A DNA stretch of 64,000 nt from Eretmocerus hayati (taxonomy: Eukaryota; Arthropoda; Insecta; Hymenoptera; Aphelinidae). A model generated the notes under the pieces. It had not been told where the DNA came from. It saw only the letters and a program-made list of their open reading frames with translations, and searched no databases. Below are positions 52,601 to 63,900 of this stretch, one piece after another (position 1 is the stretch's first letter; every line of letters begins with the position of its first letter). The DNA is taken from contig CM056741.1 in NCBI GenBank assembly GCA_029851415.1, positions 62,486,282 through 62,550,281 of the forward strand, in the 5' to 3' direction. The position numbers and the translations under genes were made by a program.

Positions 52601-55600
52601 TACTCATAGAGTCAGAGACAAAATCTTCTCCACTATCCTGTAATCCTTACATGGATCCTCACTCAGAATTGCCTTCCATTAGATTTGATCAACACTCCTA
52701 AGCCGGATGAAAGGGCTATAATGACATATGTGTCCTGCTACTACCATGCGTTCCAGGGCGCCCAGCAGGTCAGCAGCTGATTGCGTGAAGTGCTGTTGGT
52801 TTTTCCTCTCCCAAAATAATCCTACCTCAAGTAAATCCAACTAATTGACTTTGAAGAAATCCATGTTTTGTTTTGACAACTTACCCATGATTCAGTCTAC
52901 ACTGGTTATCCAAGGTTTTTTTCTTAATCTTTCCTAAAGACGTGGCACCCGAATCACTTTACTTGAAAATGTTCCTTTCTACTTCCGGGAACAATGAGTT
53001 CTAAAGTGGTAGAAAAAGTAACAGAAACTAACATTATAATCTTGGAAAGGAATTCGTGTATAAATATTTGTCAAAACAACGTTTGCTGATTGCGGTTCAT
53101 GTAGCAATGATTGAGTTCTTTTCTTTCAAGAGATGGAAAACTTTCATCGATTCAGAAAATTTCCATTTCATTTTCATGAAAGGAACCCAGTTTTTTCCTG
53201 ATGCAATGTTCTTTACAAGAATTCCATAATTCAATAACCTCATCCCCATTATCCCGTGTGTGTATAGCGATGTTTGATTGCAACAACTTCTTGGACGTGT
53301 TGTGTTCATGCGTTTCGCTTGCGCCAATGTTTGAAGTGCAAATCGTGACACATATTTACAATGACGATGAAATACTTGCTAACCAATGCATGGGTTTGAG
53401 TTTCTTTTAACTGTGTTTTTCTAGATATGCGTAACACAGCCATGCCAGACGAGCGAGCCGTTATGACGTACGTGTCCTCGTATTACCACTGTTTTAGTGG
53501 GGCACAAAAGGTGTGTGAACATTTTTTTACTAACCCTTGATGTCTTTTTTTGCTAAGTGTTGATGTTACGACGAAGATAATTATGCAGAGTTTGACCATC
53601 TTATTATTTTCAAGAATATTGTATTAAGCATTCAAGTATCATATCTTTTCGAATTCATGGTAAGCATTCCATCTTGCAAAATTCAGAGTTGCTTTCGTAG
53701 ATTTTCATAAGGCACTCAAACCGCTTGTATGTCAGTCAAATATTGAACCCGAGACCGTGACTACTGGATATCCACAACTCACATTACGAATGAGCAAAGA
53801 ACAACGACAAGTCACTCATCATTTTGTCATCAGCTGAACTAGTAATAGAGGTCAATTTTGCTCACACGAATATTCTTTCAAAATTTCACTTCTAATTGCT
53901 CATTTTTACAAGCTTATTTTCATATAAATGGCAATGAATACTGTTTTTTAAAATTCTGAAGTATTTTTTCTAAAATCTTGTTGATTTACAGGCAGAAACG
54001 GCTTCGAACAGAATCTGCAAGGTATTGAAGGTCAACCAGGAGAATGAGCGTCTGATGGAGGAGTACGAACGTCTTGCCTCAGACCTTCTGGAATGGATTC
54101 GTCGCACGATGCCCTGGTTGAACAGCCGTCAAACTGACAACTCACTAGCCGGCTGCCAAAAGAAGTTAGAAGAATACCGAACTTACAGGCGCAAACATAA
54201 GCCTCCAAGGGTCGAGCAGAAAGCCAAGCTCGAGACCAACTTCAACACGCTACAAACGAAACTGCGACTGAGCAACAGGCCTGCCTACATGCCCACCGAA
54301 GGCAAAATGGTATCAGACATAAACAAAGCTTGGAAGGGCCTCGAAGGTGCGGAAAAGGCCTTCGAAGACTGGCTTCTGTCCGAGATGATGAGGCTCGAAA
54401 GGTTGGAACATCTCGCGCAAAAGTTCAAGCACAAGGCCGACGCGCACGAGGACTGGACCGCCGGAAAAGAGGAGATGCTGACCAGTCAGCACTTCAGGCA
54501 ATGCAAGCTCAACGAGCTTAAAGCCCTCAAGAAGAAGCACGAGGCTTTCGAGTCAGACCTCGCCGCCCACCAGGATCGCGTTGAGCAAATCGCCGCTATC
54601 GCTCAGGAGCTCAAGTGAGTCGTATTTCCAGAGAGATATCAATCACCCGCGATTTTCTTTCCTTTAACTTCTCAAAAACTTACACTTATTTCGTGTATTC
54701 AATCCAAACGGCTCATTGTCATGCCAAAAACTTGAATATTATTCCGCAAAAGTCCAATTTCTTGATTTTGTCACCGATTGTGATCAATAACAAAATAACA
54801 ATGCTTGCATCACAGTATTTTTGGTAAGAGCCATCTTTTGCCATTTAGCTCCCAGCGTATTTGAAGAAAATGAAAAATTTATAGCCTAGTATCTGGGGTT
54901 CTAGAGAATACTTTTGTGATTTTGGATTCAAGAGCTATTCGACCAACTTGAACGAACAAGTAGAGACTCAAATCATCGACTTGATATCTCTTGGTCTAAC
55001 ATGAAGAGCTGACACAGCTCGTACCTTTATTGCTCCTCACAAGACTAGAAATACATTTCTCAGATATAAGTCTGCTGTTGAAATATGAATGACTTTTACG
55101 ATGCGTTGTATGATTTTAATATCTCATTGCAGTACACTCGAGTACCACGACAGCGCATCAGTCAATGCTAGATGCCAGAGAATCTGCGATCAATGGGACC
55201 GCCTCGGCTCGCTCACCCAACGCAGGCGTCAAGCTCTCGACGAGGCCGAGCGTATTCTCGAAAAGATCGACGTACTTCATCTCGAATTTGCCAAGCGCGC
55301 TGCGGTGAGTCTCAAATTGACGGAACCAAAGCACTTCGTGGGGAATATAGCTATTTTCTTAAATTTTCAAAGTAAATTTCAATATTTGAGCATGTCAGCT
55401 TAGTACTCATTAAACAATTTCGGATTGAAAAAAGCCCACAGATGATTTGAATCTTGGCATTTGTCTCACTATCCACTGAATGGTCAATGAAAACTCAAAT
55501 TTTATTCCAGCCATTCAACAACTGGCTCGATGGTACTCGAGAGGACCTTGTGGACATGTTCATCGTCCACACTATGGAGGAAATTCAAGGCTTAATGGAT

Positions 55601-57150
55601 GCTCATTCTGCATTCAAAGCTACTCTGGGTGAAGCAGATAAAGAATATAACTCTATCGTGGGCTTGGTTCGGGAGGTTGAGTCCATCGTTAAGCAATTCC
55701 AGATCCCCGGAGGGCTGGAGAATCCCTACACCACTCTCACTGCTTTGGTAAGTGAAATTTCCAGCCCAAGCTTCAGAATATACATAATTTTTCAACTATG
55801 TCATCATTTACATAACGTTGAAATTCTATCCAGGATCTCACCAAGAAATGGAGCGATGTCAGACAATTGGTGCCACAGCGTGATGGCACATTGGCCGCTG
55901 AACTGCGCAAGCAGCAAAGTATCCTTTATGACCAGAATATTTTCTCATTTTCTTATATAGTTGTAATCGTAAATATCCTTCAGCTGATTAATACACTAAC
56001 TCTATGGAACCCCGCCCCAATTCGTTCCTTAACGCTATAATACAGATAATGAATTGCTCCGGAGACAGTTTGCTGAAAAAGCAAATGCTGTTGGGCCATG
56101 GATTGAGCGTCAACTTGATGCTGTTACCGCAATTGGTATGGGATTACAGGTGAGATATTCTCGATTTGAGATACAGAAGAGATTTGTAGAATACCTCCGA
56201 TTCTCTGGCAGTACATCATTCAAGTCTTTAGAGACATTATTTACTTATTTACAACATTAACATAACACTTACTATTCGAAAATCAGGGTACTTTGGAAGA
56301 TCAGCTACACCGGCTGAAAGAATACGAACAAGCGGTCTACGCTTACAAGGCCCACCTTGAGGAGCTGGAGAAGATTCACCAAGCAGTTCAGGAGGGTATG
56401 ATATTCGAAAATCGCTACACCCAATATACCATGGAGACTCTTCGTGTCGGTTGGGAGCAGTTGTTGACTTCTATCAACCGTAACATCAACGAAGTAGAGA
56501 ATCAAATCCTCACTCGTGACTCTAAGGTAGGGTGAACGTACTTACTTCATATAAAAAGATTGATCTGCTTGACGTTTATCACACAAATCTTGATTCAAAC
56601 GTTTATTCCAATCAGGGTATTACGCAAGAGCAACTGAGCGAGTTCCGTAGCAGCTTCAATCACTTCGACAAGAACCGAACGGGAAGACTTGCTCCTGATG
56701 AGTTCAAATCTTGCCTGGTGTCGCTCGGTTATTCAATCGGCAAGGACAGACAAGGTGACATCGACTTCCAACGCATCCTCGCCATCGTAGATCCTAACAA
56801 CTCAGGCTACGTCCAATTTGACGCTTTCTTGGACTTCATGACTCGAGAGTCGACGGATACTGACACCGCTGAACAAGTTATCGACAGCTTCCGTATTTTG
56901 GCTGGTGATAAGGTAAATAAGCCCTCAAAGTTGACACAAGAGGAAGAATCAGTATCGGAGATCTTTGTTTCTATCTGATATTTTTTTTCAGCCGTACATA
57001 CTCGCTGATGAGCTGAGGAGAGAACTGCCGCCCGATCAGGCTGAATACTGTATTCTACGAATGCCTCCTTACAAGGGACCGAATGCCATCCAAGGAGCCC
57101 TGGATTATCGCTCCTTCTCAACTGCACTATATGGCGAGTCCGACCTTTAA
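28659..57150 (+). CDS. Actn: Alpha-actinin, complete
   Basis: Twelve coding exons per transcript: 28659-28760, 51203-51437, 51837-52172, one of two alternatives (52683-52768 or 53425-53510), 53992-54614, 55133-55304, 55511-55747, 55834-55918, 56046-56149, 56287-56526, 56616-56912 and 56992-57150 (TAA). All joints are GT/AG and in phase, giving 891 aa, close to Drosophila Actn (about 895). Domain order: N-terminal [20 protein letters not shown], two calponin-homology actin-binding domains (residues about 35-260, with [12 protein letters not shown] and [10 protein letters not shown]), four spectrin repeats (about 280-735) and C-terminal EF-hands. The first EF loop, [12 protein letters not shown], keeps D1 and E12. 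The second loop, [12 protein letters not shown], lacks the acidic residue at position 12, so calcium binding is doubtful there. The antiparallel dimer crosslinks actin at Z-discs and cell cortex. The start is the first ATG in frame. Intron 1 spans 22.4 kb. Confidence 0.97.
32433..33348. mobile_element. Tc1-like foldback transposon derivative, 916 bp, TA target site
   Basis: The ends CACTACTGGTCAAAAGTCTG and its inverse (CAGACTTTTGACCGGTAGTG) are flanked by TA on both sides (32431-32432 and 33349-33350). TGGTCAAAAGT is typical of Tc1 termini. The arms stay complementary over nearly the full half-length (about 430 bp), with inner words such as AGAAACAGCCCA on opposite strands, so the element is one big foldback without a transposase. 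Confidence 0.85.
33424..33522. repeat. Near-palindromic 99-nt hairpin
   Basis: ATGACC..TTTCATAACGAAATCCCACTC is answered by GAGTGGGATTTCGTTACGAAATGGGTCAT, giving a stem of about 40 bp with few mismatches and a loop around 33466-33476. It is of MITE or precursor-miRNA size and lies 75 bp after the Tc1-like foldback. Confidence 0.7.
34310..34684. repeat. GC-rich repeat-like DNA flanking the left hairpin arm
   Basis: The composition changes sharply from AT-rich intron to GC-rich, with a C11 tract near 34442 and a C7 tract near 34551. No protein family is visible in any frame. It is probably the remains of a transposable element; the family is not known to me. Confidence 0.4.
34685..35383 (+). 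repeat. Left arm of a 700-bp inverted repeat
   Basis: This arm is about 98% identical to the reverse complement of 36700-37400. Differences noticed include one base in the GTGTTTAAGC/GTATAAGC area and GTGACATCC/GTGTCATCC. The inner third is GC-rich and keeps an open frame with a protein-like reading ([20 protein letters not shown], then [20 protein letters not shown]), following a TGTTACAG that could be a splice acceptor. I do not recognise the protein. It may be a captured gene fragment. Confidence 0.9.
36700..37400 (-). repeat. Right arm of a 700-bp inverted repeat
   Basis: This is the reverse complement of 34685-35383, separated from it by a spacer of about 1.3 kb (35384-36699) of ordinary AT-rich DNA. 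Complementarity stops at ACGTCTTTTCA on the inside and near CCTGTGAACC on the outside. The two arms share the same open frame on opposite strands. Confidence 0.9.
37401..37660. repeat. GC-rich repeat-like DNA flanking the right hairpin arm
   Basis: GC-rich sequence that ends abruptly near 37650, where AT-rich DNA resumes. It is not the inverse of the left flank. No known protein is visible in any frame. It is probably transposon-derived. Confidence 0.35.
37837..37997. mobile_element. 161-bp MITE with two copies of a perfect 20-bp palindrome
   Basis: TIR CACGTTCGCTGCGG (37837-37850) is exactly inverted at 37984-37997. TTA flanks both sides, as in PIF/Harbinger insertions. The right flank TTAA also resembles a piggyBac site, but the left flank reads ATTA. 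Inside, the palindrome GGGGCCCACCGGTGGGCCCC occurs twice, at 37885-37904 and 37960-37979. Confidence 0.8.
39935..40018. ncRNA. 84-nt hairpin: candidate precursor miRNA or tiny MITE
   Basis: The left arm (CTGCCGTGTTACGGAAGAACC, in parts CTGCCGTGTTACGG and AAGAACC, then ATATCTCCA) pairs with the right arm (TGGAGATAC, GGTTCATCCGTG, CACGGCAG), giving a stem of about 36 bp with a few internal mismatches and a short terminal loop. The size and shape suit a Drosha substrate, but also a short palindromic transposon. It is intronic in alpha-actinin. No homologue is recognised. Confidence 0.35.
49484..49912. mobile_element. Possible third copy of the GTAACTTTGG MITE family
   Basis: Left GAGGTAACTTTGGTAC and right TAAATTACCTAATCTGACGGTA resemble the ends of copies A and B in inverted orientation, but they are diverged. 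A related TTTTGGTACGATTTTGGTAC lies at about 49107-49127. Boundaries are approximate. Confidence 0.35.
52683..52768 (+). CDS. Actn: Alpha-actinin alternative exon 4a (mutually exclusive)
   Basis: This is an 86-nt exon with AG/GT borders. It enters with the last two bases of an Asp codon and encodes [20 protein letters not shown] and then HAFQGAQQ, the end of CH2 and the linker to the rod. It matches the known Drosophila sequence at this place. It has the same length and phase as 4b, so either exon, but not both or neither, keeps a normal product. Confidence 0.92.
53425..53510 (+). CDS. Actn: Alpha-actinin alternative exon 4b (mutually exclusive)
   Basis: An 86-nt exon 656 bp after 4a, with the same phases. 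It encodes [20 protein letters not shown] and then HCFSGAQK. This version, SSYYH.FSGAQK, resembles the vertebrate ACTN sequence at the same position more than 4a does. Use of one exon or the other probably gives tissue-specific (for example muscle versus non-muscle) isoforms; that is inference from the gene family. Confidence 0.9.
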
Positions 57151-58895
57151 ATCGTAATCAAGATCTGCAAGAAGCAAGCCACTCGTTCGTGTTTTAGAAT
57201 CTCTACAGAGCAATAACTCGCATGCGTACCTCTGCTCGCCATTCTATACACTTCACAGTGTCCAAAAGGAATTGAATTTGCTTCATTGCACTTTCCACCC
57301 TTGAAATTGGGGAAAAATACGAAAAACTTGAATGAAAAAGTTGACGAAATTTGTTCTAAAATACAATTAATATTTTGATTGCTCGAATTTTAAAATTAAC
57401 TCACCAACCAGAAGTAATCAGTCTTCACATTTTTATAAAAGTTTATAATGAACTTTTTGGAAACGATTTACACCCTAAGACTTTCTATCAATTTTCAAGT
57501 ATCAATAGTTTTGATGAACTTTTACAAAATTTCAAGGAAACGAAGGAACTATTCCATCAGAAATGACTCACTCACAAGAAGAAAGTAGAGTAGGCTGAAT
57601 GAACGAATTTCACCAAACTTCATTGAGCATCTTCATGCAATTTTGAGCTTTGAAGAGCTTCCTAGGAATCAGTCATGAATGGCTTACCCATCATGATGAT
57701 TCACATGCCAAATACCGAGTATTTTGCCATATCCAAACTCAAGAATCATTAACGATTTTATCGTGTCATCGTAACAGAACCCATATTTCAGAATCACGAG
57801 AAATTACTGACACTTAATTATCCTATACTTTTATGTTGGCATTTTTACTTTGCGATAGTTTAATCTCAAAATTTTCCTCAGAAGATTTTAATCAAGTTTG
57901 TTGATTCTGGATTAGTTCGTGGCAAGTGCTCATATACGGAATTATTATTTGTTTTTATTTATTTCTTTGAATTGTAAAAATGACTACGAGGTGACAGAAA
58001 GAGAAAGAAAGAGAGAGAGAGAAAAAAATGATAGATACGGCAAAACCAAGTTGCAAAGATGAATAGACCGTATTTACAAAAATCTTCTATTGAAATATCA
58101 AATGCGATGATATAAAGTAATGATGAATATACAAATTATTTATTTATTTGATTTATTACTTATTTATTATGGATATTATATATATATATATTATATGAAT
58201 ATGCTGTAGCGAGTTTCAAAGTATTTATTTTTATAGATATTTTTCGAAGCTACGAAAGATCTTTGAAAAATCATTGTGAACAGAAACTTGAGTTATTGAA
58301 ACAGCTATCAAACGCTCGTATTTAATGAAATCTGAGACTCCCAAATTGATTTTTACAGTAATTTGATCAACCCCGTCGATTTATTACATGGAAGACGTAG
58401 ATATTAAACTACACGTTGAAATAATTATTGTGATTGGCTTGAAGCTCCTTGCCAATGATGTAGAACTTCTTCATTGTATTAAATTTTCTCCCCTCTCTTC
58501 GAAACGACAAAATATCACTTAGAGTATTGAATCAAAGTATCCGTCGAGCCTACTACCCAATGAGGGCCCAAGCTTTTAAAAAATCATACACACTGTGCTT
58601 CATGATATCTGTACATAAAATACATATTTTCGAGATACATTTTCTACGACGGTAGAATCATCGAATAGGGAAAGATTGACCATCACCGCGTCATTCGTCG
58701 TCATCGTAAAGTGTAATTAAAGATAACATTTCGATGAATAACTCGATTTTGTAATTGATGATACTCTTGCTTTGCATCTCATTTGAGAACGCAAGAAAGA
58801 GGATTGAATATTCAATTATGATTTCATTCTATATTTGAATTGTATGTGAGCACATACAATTGCTTAGTCTAAATAAAGAATGAACTTAAAACCTG
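57151..58895 (+). other. Alpha-actinin 3' UTR (probable extent)
   Basis: No gene is recognisable after the TAA. The sequence is AT-rich with a GA tract (about 57997-58025) and an AT microsatellite (about 58170-58190). AATAAA at 58872-58877 is a plausible distal polyadenylation signal; nearer ends are equally possible. Confidence 0.4.
57997..58025. repeat. GA microsatellite
   Basis: An imperfect GAAAGAGAAAGAAAGAGAGAG run in the presumed alpha-actinin 3' UTR. Confidence 0.75.
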
Positions 58896-60958
58896 ATCAT
58901 CCCGCATCTCATACTATGTCTAAATAGCTGCGTATCTTCCTCCCTTCCTGCCTATTATTTCATTCTTCTAGATTAATAACAAAGCGTATTATATGATTGT
59001 GACATGGAGAGAAAATCATGTGAAAAAAATAAACGAAAAAAATCTAGAACCCTTTTTATTTCGACCCTCCCCATCTGTTCAACAGGTAATAAAGTCTCTA
59101 TGTACCCTTCATTACCTTAGGGTTGAACTCGAGATGTCGCCATTCAAGAACATTAGTTTCCCGAACCCGAGTTTGTTGTTGAAATCTAGAGCCTTCGTCC
59201 TCTGAGTACAGGAATACTTACTTACATGTGCATCTCGTTACAACTCGCTGATCCTTGAACTTGGTAAAATTGTGGTCTAGATGATTGATATGCATTTTTA
59301 CGTGATGTTTCCTCAGAGCAAATGTGAAACGATGGACTTTAAATGATAAGCTGCCGGTGCGGTGCTGTCTTATGCTTATTATGCAACCGAATATACATCG
59401 TTTACAGCACACTCTTCTGATATCGAGATGTACTCGAACGGAATGTAATATGAAAGCCGATTTCACATGACAAGTACCGGTCGTTACCCATTGCATGACC
59501 AAACGAGCATGGTAACATTCAAGTCCTCGGTGTAGCCGATCTAATTTCCGACTACTCCGAGTATCGACAACATTTGGTTCGAAAGAAACTTTTTTGAGAA
59601 TCAAAGTGCCGCTTCTGGTACAAAAATTCTCATGACCTTAGTCGCGAAATTTTCGGTACTTTGTTTATCAACCTGATGATTGGAAAATTTTGGAGATTTC
59701 AAATCACATTCGAATCATGCTGTTAGATAGGTCTGTGTTTTTTATTCATTCAAATTTTATTACTCCTGGTGCGCAGGAAGACAATGCAATCTACAAAATC
59801 GAATCATACGTATATAAATACATTTTATTTTTGTACTTCGTCAAATATGAGAGGTTTCTGTACATTTTTTCCACATAAATTTACGATCGTCTTTATTTCT
59901 ATCGCGATGGAATGTAGCTATTTGATAAAAATCTCTTGTTCTGCGCCATCCATTGAATAATCCTCTACTAATACGAGAATCCTCTCCAATTCGTTTTTCT
60001 GTTTCACAGCCAAATACTCAGAAAGTAGTAAATTTACATTAACTATTTCCAAAGATTATAATGATTAAATTACTTTGATTATCAGACTTTCAATTACACC
60101 TACAATGAAGGAAACAATGATAAATCTGTAGACTTTTGATGCTCTTTTCAAGCATCAAAAGTCTACAGATGACTAAGCTATGGTCTTATCTTCATTTACC
60201 GTAAATTTGCAAATGCGTGCATCTACTATATGAGATCTTCGAAATACCAAAATATTTTTATACTTGCTTGTCTTTTTGATAAGAAAATACTGCAACACAT
60301 AGTTCTGACGTTGAATAAGATCTAAGGTCTCCACTACGGCCATATTAGTTTAGAAAAATTTCGGGAGAAAATAGAGAAATATAATTTTCCCCGATTCACA
60401 GGATGACTTATACATGTACGATCAATATATTGATTAGAGAATTTGTAGCTCTCCGTCGATGCTAACATGGATCCGAAACTTTTTTCAAATGTTCTCTTTT
60501 TAGTTGAGCGGGATTTTGATGGATCAATTGAGTTTACACGGTTAAAGGTACATTTTTGTTTCTCCGACTCTTAATCAAAAAACATTATACAAATCTCGAG
60601 TAATACCCCTGTCGCGTGAAAAATGTTATAGGTATACTGAGAAATGTTGCCAAGAATATAAAAATAGTTATTAATCACATATTAAGAAAACTGAATGTTC
60701 CTCTATATTTCTTCAACTAAACATGCATTTTTTGTCCTGTCAAATAATTTTTTCCTAATGATTCTATATATTAAACGTAATTTCACGGGAAGATCTCTCA
60801 AGTCTTTAAAAATATCATCGATGATGAATAATCAAAGATAAATTGTTGGGTAAAGTTCATTGGAAATACATCCGAAAATCCTTCCAAAAATATTGATTCT
60901 ACTAAATTCAAGATTGCAATATCAATCACCAATCTATTCAATTATCGACCAGAGAGTG
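58896..60958. other. Intergenic DNA between the convergent Actn and ZFYVE1 genes
   Basis: AT-rich; no gene recognised. It includes the perfect 20-bp hairpin at 60124-60170. TTTATT (minus-strand AATAAA) at 59892-59897 could end the ZFYVE1 transcript. Confidence 0.45.
60124..60170. terminator. Perfect 20-bp inverted repeat, 7-nt loop
   Basis: ATCTGTAGACTTTTGATGCT at 60124-60143 is exactly inverted at 60151-60170, with loop CTTTTCA. It lies between two convergent genes, downstream of both, where a stem-loop could affect 3'-end formation. It may equally be a small palindromic repeat. The terminator label is only a placement guess. Confidence 0.3.
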
Positions 60959-63900
60959 CTAGTCAACCTTCATACAAGAGTTGCAGACGCGTACTGGATG
61001 ATTCCAACCCCGGCTCGGCACTGGTTTACGATTTTGAGAGCAATCGTGGCATACACCATTCCCGCAACTCCTGCAATGATGGAGAGGCAAAATATCGCTG
61101 AACTCTTTTTTGCAGACATGGCAATCCGTAATCTCTGCGTCGGGTACCCAGTACAATGGTCTGGCCGAATCCTTGATGATGGCTGTAAAATTGAATAGTG
61201 GGTCGGATGAAATGAGTGAGGTACAAGATCAAAAAAAGCGATGGATGTAATTGTTGATTTCAAGCAAGTATTTGACGTTGTAAGCTCAGCGGAGCACGCT
61301 GAATTCTTTACAATAATCAAATGCACGGTCCTGTGATCACTCGTCAAGTTTGCGACCTTTGGGTGTCTCCAAAATTCTACGACGACAATCGCATTGCAGC
61401 CGCGAGGTTTTCTCTTCAAAGTAATTACTTTGCTCGAAAGCGGAATCGATTTTAACAAATTATGCTTATTCTACTTTTTTGCAAAACGATCTCTACAAGA
61501 AGTTGAACGTTCTATAGGGATATGATTTGATTCAAGACATTGGTGTGTACCTGAATCAAAGTGGGTAGAGAATCAAAATAGTTCTGGATATACGATGAAA
61601 TATGAGAGAGTTGCACAGCTCTATGAGTGCTTTCGCGAATGAAGTGGGGAAACTACGAGTATATACAGTACGATGGGCCGAAAAAGAGCTTTTTCGAGAA
61701 TCAATACGCCCTAGCGTGGAAATGTTGTGTTTGTACATACTGATGTGAAAAAAATTTTGCTGGACGCTGAGAAATGAGAGATTTCAGGCCCCAGCGAGAG
61801 CCATCAAGCCTATATCAAAATTAACACAGGTTTGAATGGGAATGTGCCTAATTCAACACTTTTTCTTGCTAACTTTGCTCGCATTTCTGGCGCATCCAAG
61901 CATTTTTCAACGTACTTTAGCTCATTTTGAAGTTTGTTCCAAGTCCTACAAAATGTGCTAAAGTAAGTTCAATTTCAACTGACCAGAAGGAACCTATCTT
62001 AATTTTTCCAAAAAGAGATCATTATTAGAAATTCCAAAATGGGGCGATTCTCCCTTCTATCTTTGCATGTATTTCTGGTGCATCTGATAATTCTTCAACG
62101 TGTTTCAATCCATTTGTATACTTGTCACAAAACCTACAAAATGAGCTGAAGTGCGTCCAATTTCGACTAACTCGAGCCAATCTACCTCAATTTCTCCATT
62201 TCGAGTTTTGGAAGAAGTGAGGTGGGAAGGGTAAGTCGCTTATTGTTCGAAACTAATAACTTTTTGGGAAAATTGAGATCGATTGGCTCGGGTTAGTCGA
62301 AATTGGACGTACTTTAGTTTATTTTGTAGGTTTTGAAACAAGCATAAAAATGGATTGAAACACGTTGAAGAATGTTTAGATGCGCCAGAAACACAAGCAA
62401 AGTTAGATGGGAAAATCGCCGTATTTTTGGAATTTCTAATAATGATCAACAAATTAAGATAGATTGATTCTGGGCAGTTGACATTAGACGTACTTTAGCT
62501 CATTTTGTAGGATTTGGAACAAGCTTCAAAATGAGCTAAAGTACGTTGAAAAATGCTTGGATGCGCCAGAAATGCGAGCAAAGTTAGCAAGAAAAAGTAT
62601 TGAATAAGGCACATTCCCATTCAAACCTGTGTTAATTTTGATACTTATAGGCTTGATGGCTCTCGCTGGGGCCTAAAATCTCATTTCTCAGCGTCCAGCA
62701 AAATTTTTTTCACATCAGTATGTTCAACATTTCCACGCTAACGCGTATCGATTCTCGAAAAAAGCTCTTTTTCGGCCCACCCTGATATACAGTGGTGCAT
62801 ATACTATGATTTTCTGTGTTTGAGTGACTTCGAGGTATTAATCTATACTTATATGACTGAGCTTGAGCGATGCCAAAGTCAGCAGTGCAAGAGGTGCAAG
62901 TATAATCATAAGTTGAACACGAGCAAGGACGAAAATATTTGACGAATTGATATCATGGAAGTCAATCAGTATTTTTGAGATTTTTGAGCATGATTGAAAT
63001 ATACTCACTTTTAGAGTAGTTGACGACTGTTCCAACAGCTGTCAATGTAGAAACAACCTGTTCAGACACTTTTCTTGCGCTCACATCTGATATGTAAGAA
63101 TCGTTTTCGTTGGTCTCTGTCTCAGCAACAAAATTTTCCAGATCATCGTCTTTTGCATAGCAAGCATCGCAGACTCGTACTGGTGTATGCCAGTTTCGCG
63201 ATGGTACGCACTTTGAATTGGACGAGCAAGATGCACAGAAACCTTCGCCACAAGCACGACAGTGATGTTTGGTGTCGATGGGTGTGAAAACTTTATTGCA
63301 CTTGTAACAATTGTGAATCTCATGATTCGGACGCCAGTAAGTTGGCGCCACCTGATCCGCTACCCAAGCAGTTACCGTCTTTGTCGGTTGCAGAGATACT
63401 GTGGAAACTGCCTCAGTAATGTATGAAACACTGTCCAACACTCGTTGAGCAGTGTTCGACGTGGAAGACACGCTCGGGGGCTGCGTAAAGTATAGATACA
63501 ACTTCAAATATTTGACGAGATCGCTTGAAAAATGATCGACTGGTTGTGAAAGACCCACCAGCTATTCATGTAAATTTATACAAATTGAACTTACCAGAGT
63601 CCAAACGTGTGTAATTTCAGTCCTGACGGCCGCATCTTCGGGATTCTTATTGCCGTACCAATGTTGTCGACTGCGGTAGATCTCACCGCAATGTGGACAC
63701 TCTATCACGTAACCTGACCATGCATACTTGGCCAAACTGTACCAAGCACTATCATTTTGAGTCTGAACGCGGCTTGTAACAACTACTTCTTTGCCATTAT
63801 TGTGACACGCCTTGCATGTGTACACTAAATTTTCATACTGGTGTTCGTAACGGCATCTGAAATCAATTATATTAATTTTGAATAGTCCGGATTATGTACC

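Noticed and set aside
53511..53991. Possible additional linker exon known from a Drosophila actinin isoform
   Set aside because: No sequence encoding a comparable segment with splice sites was seen.
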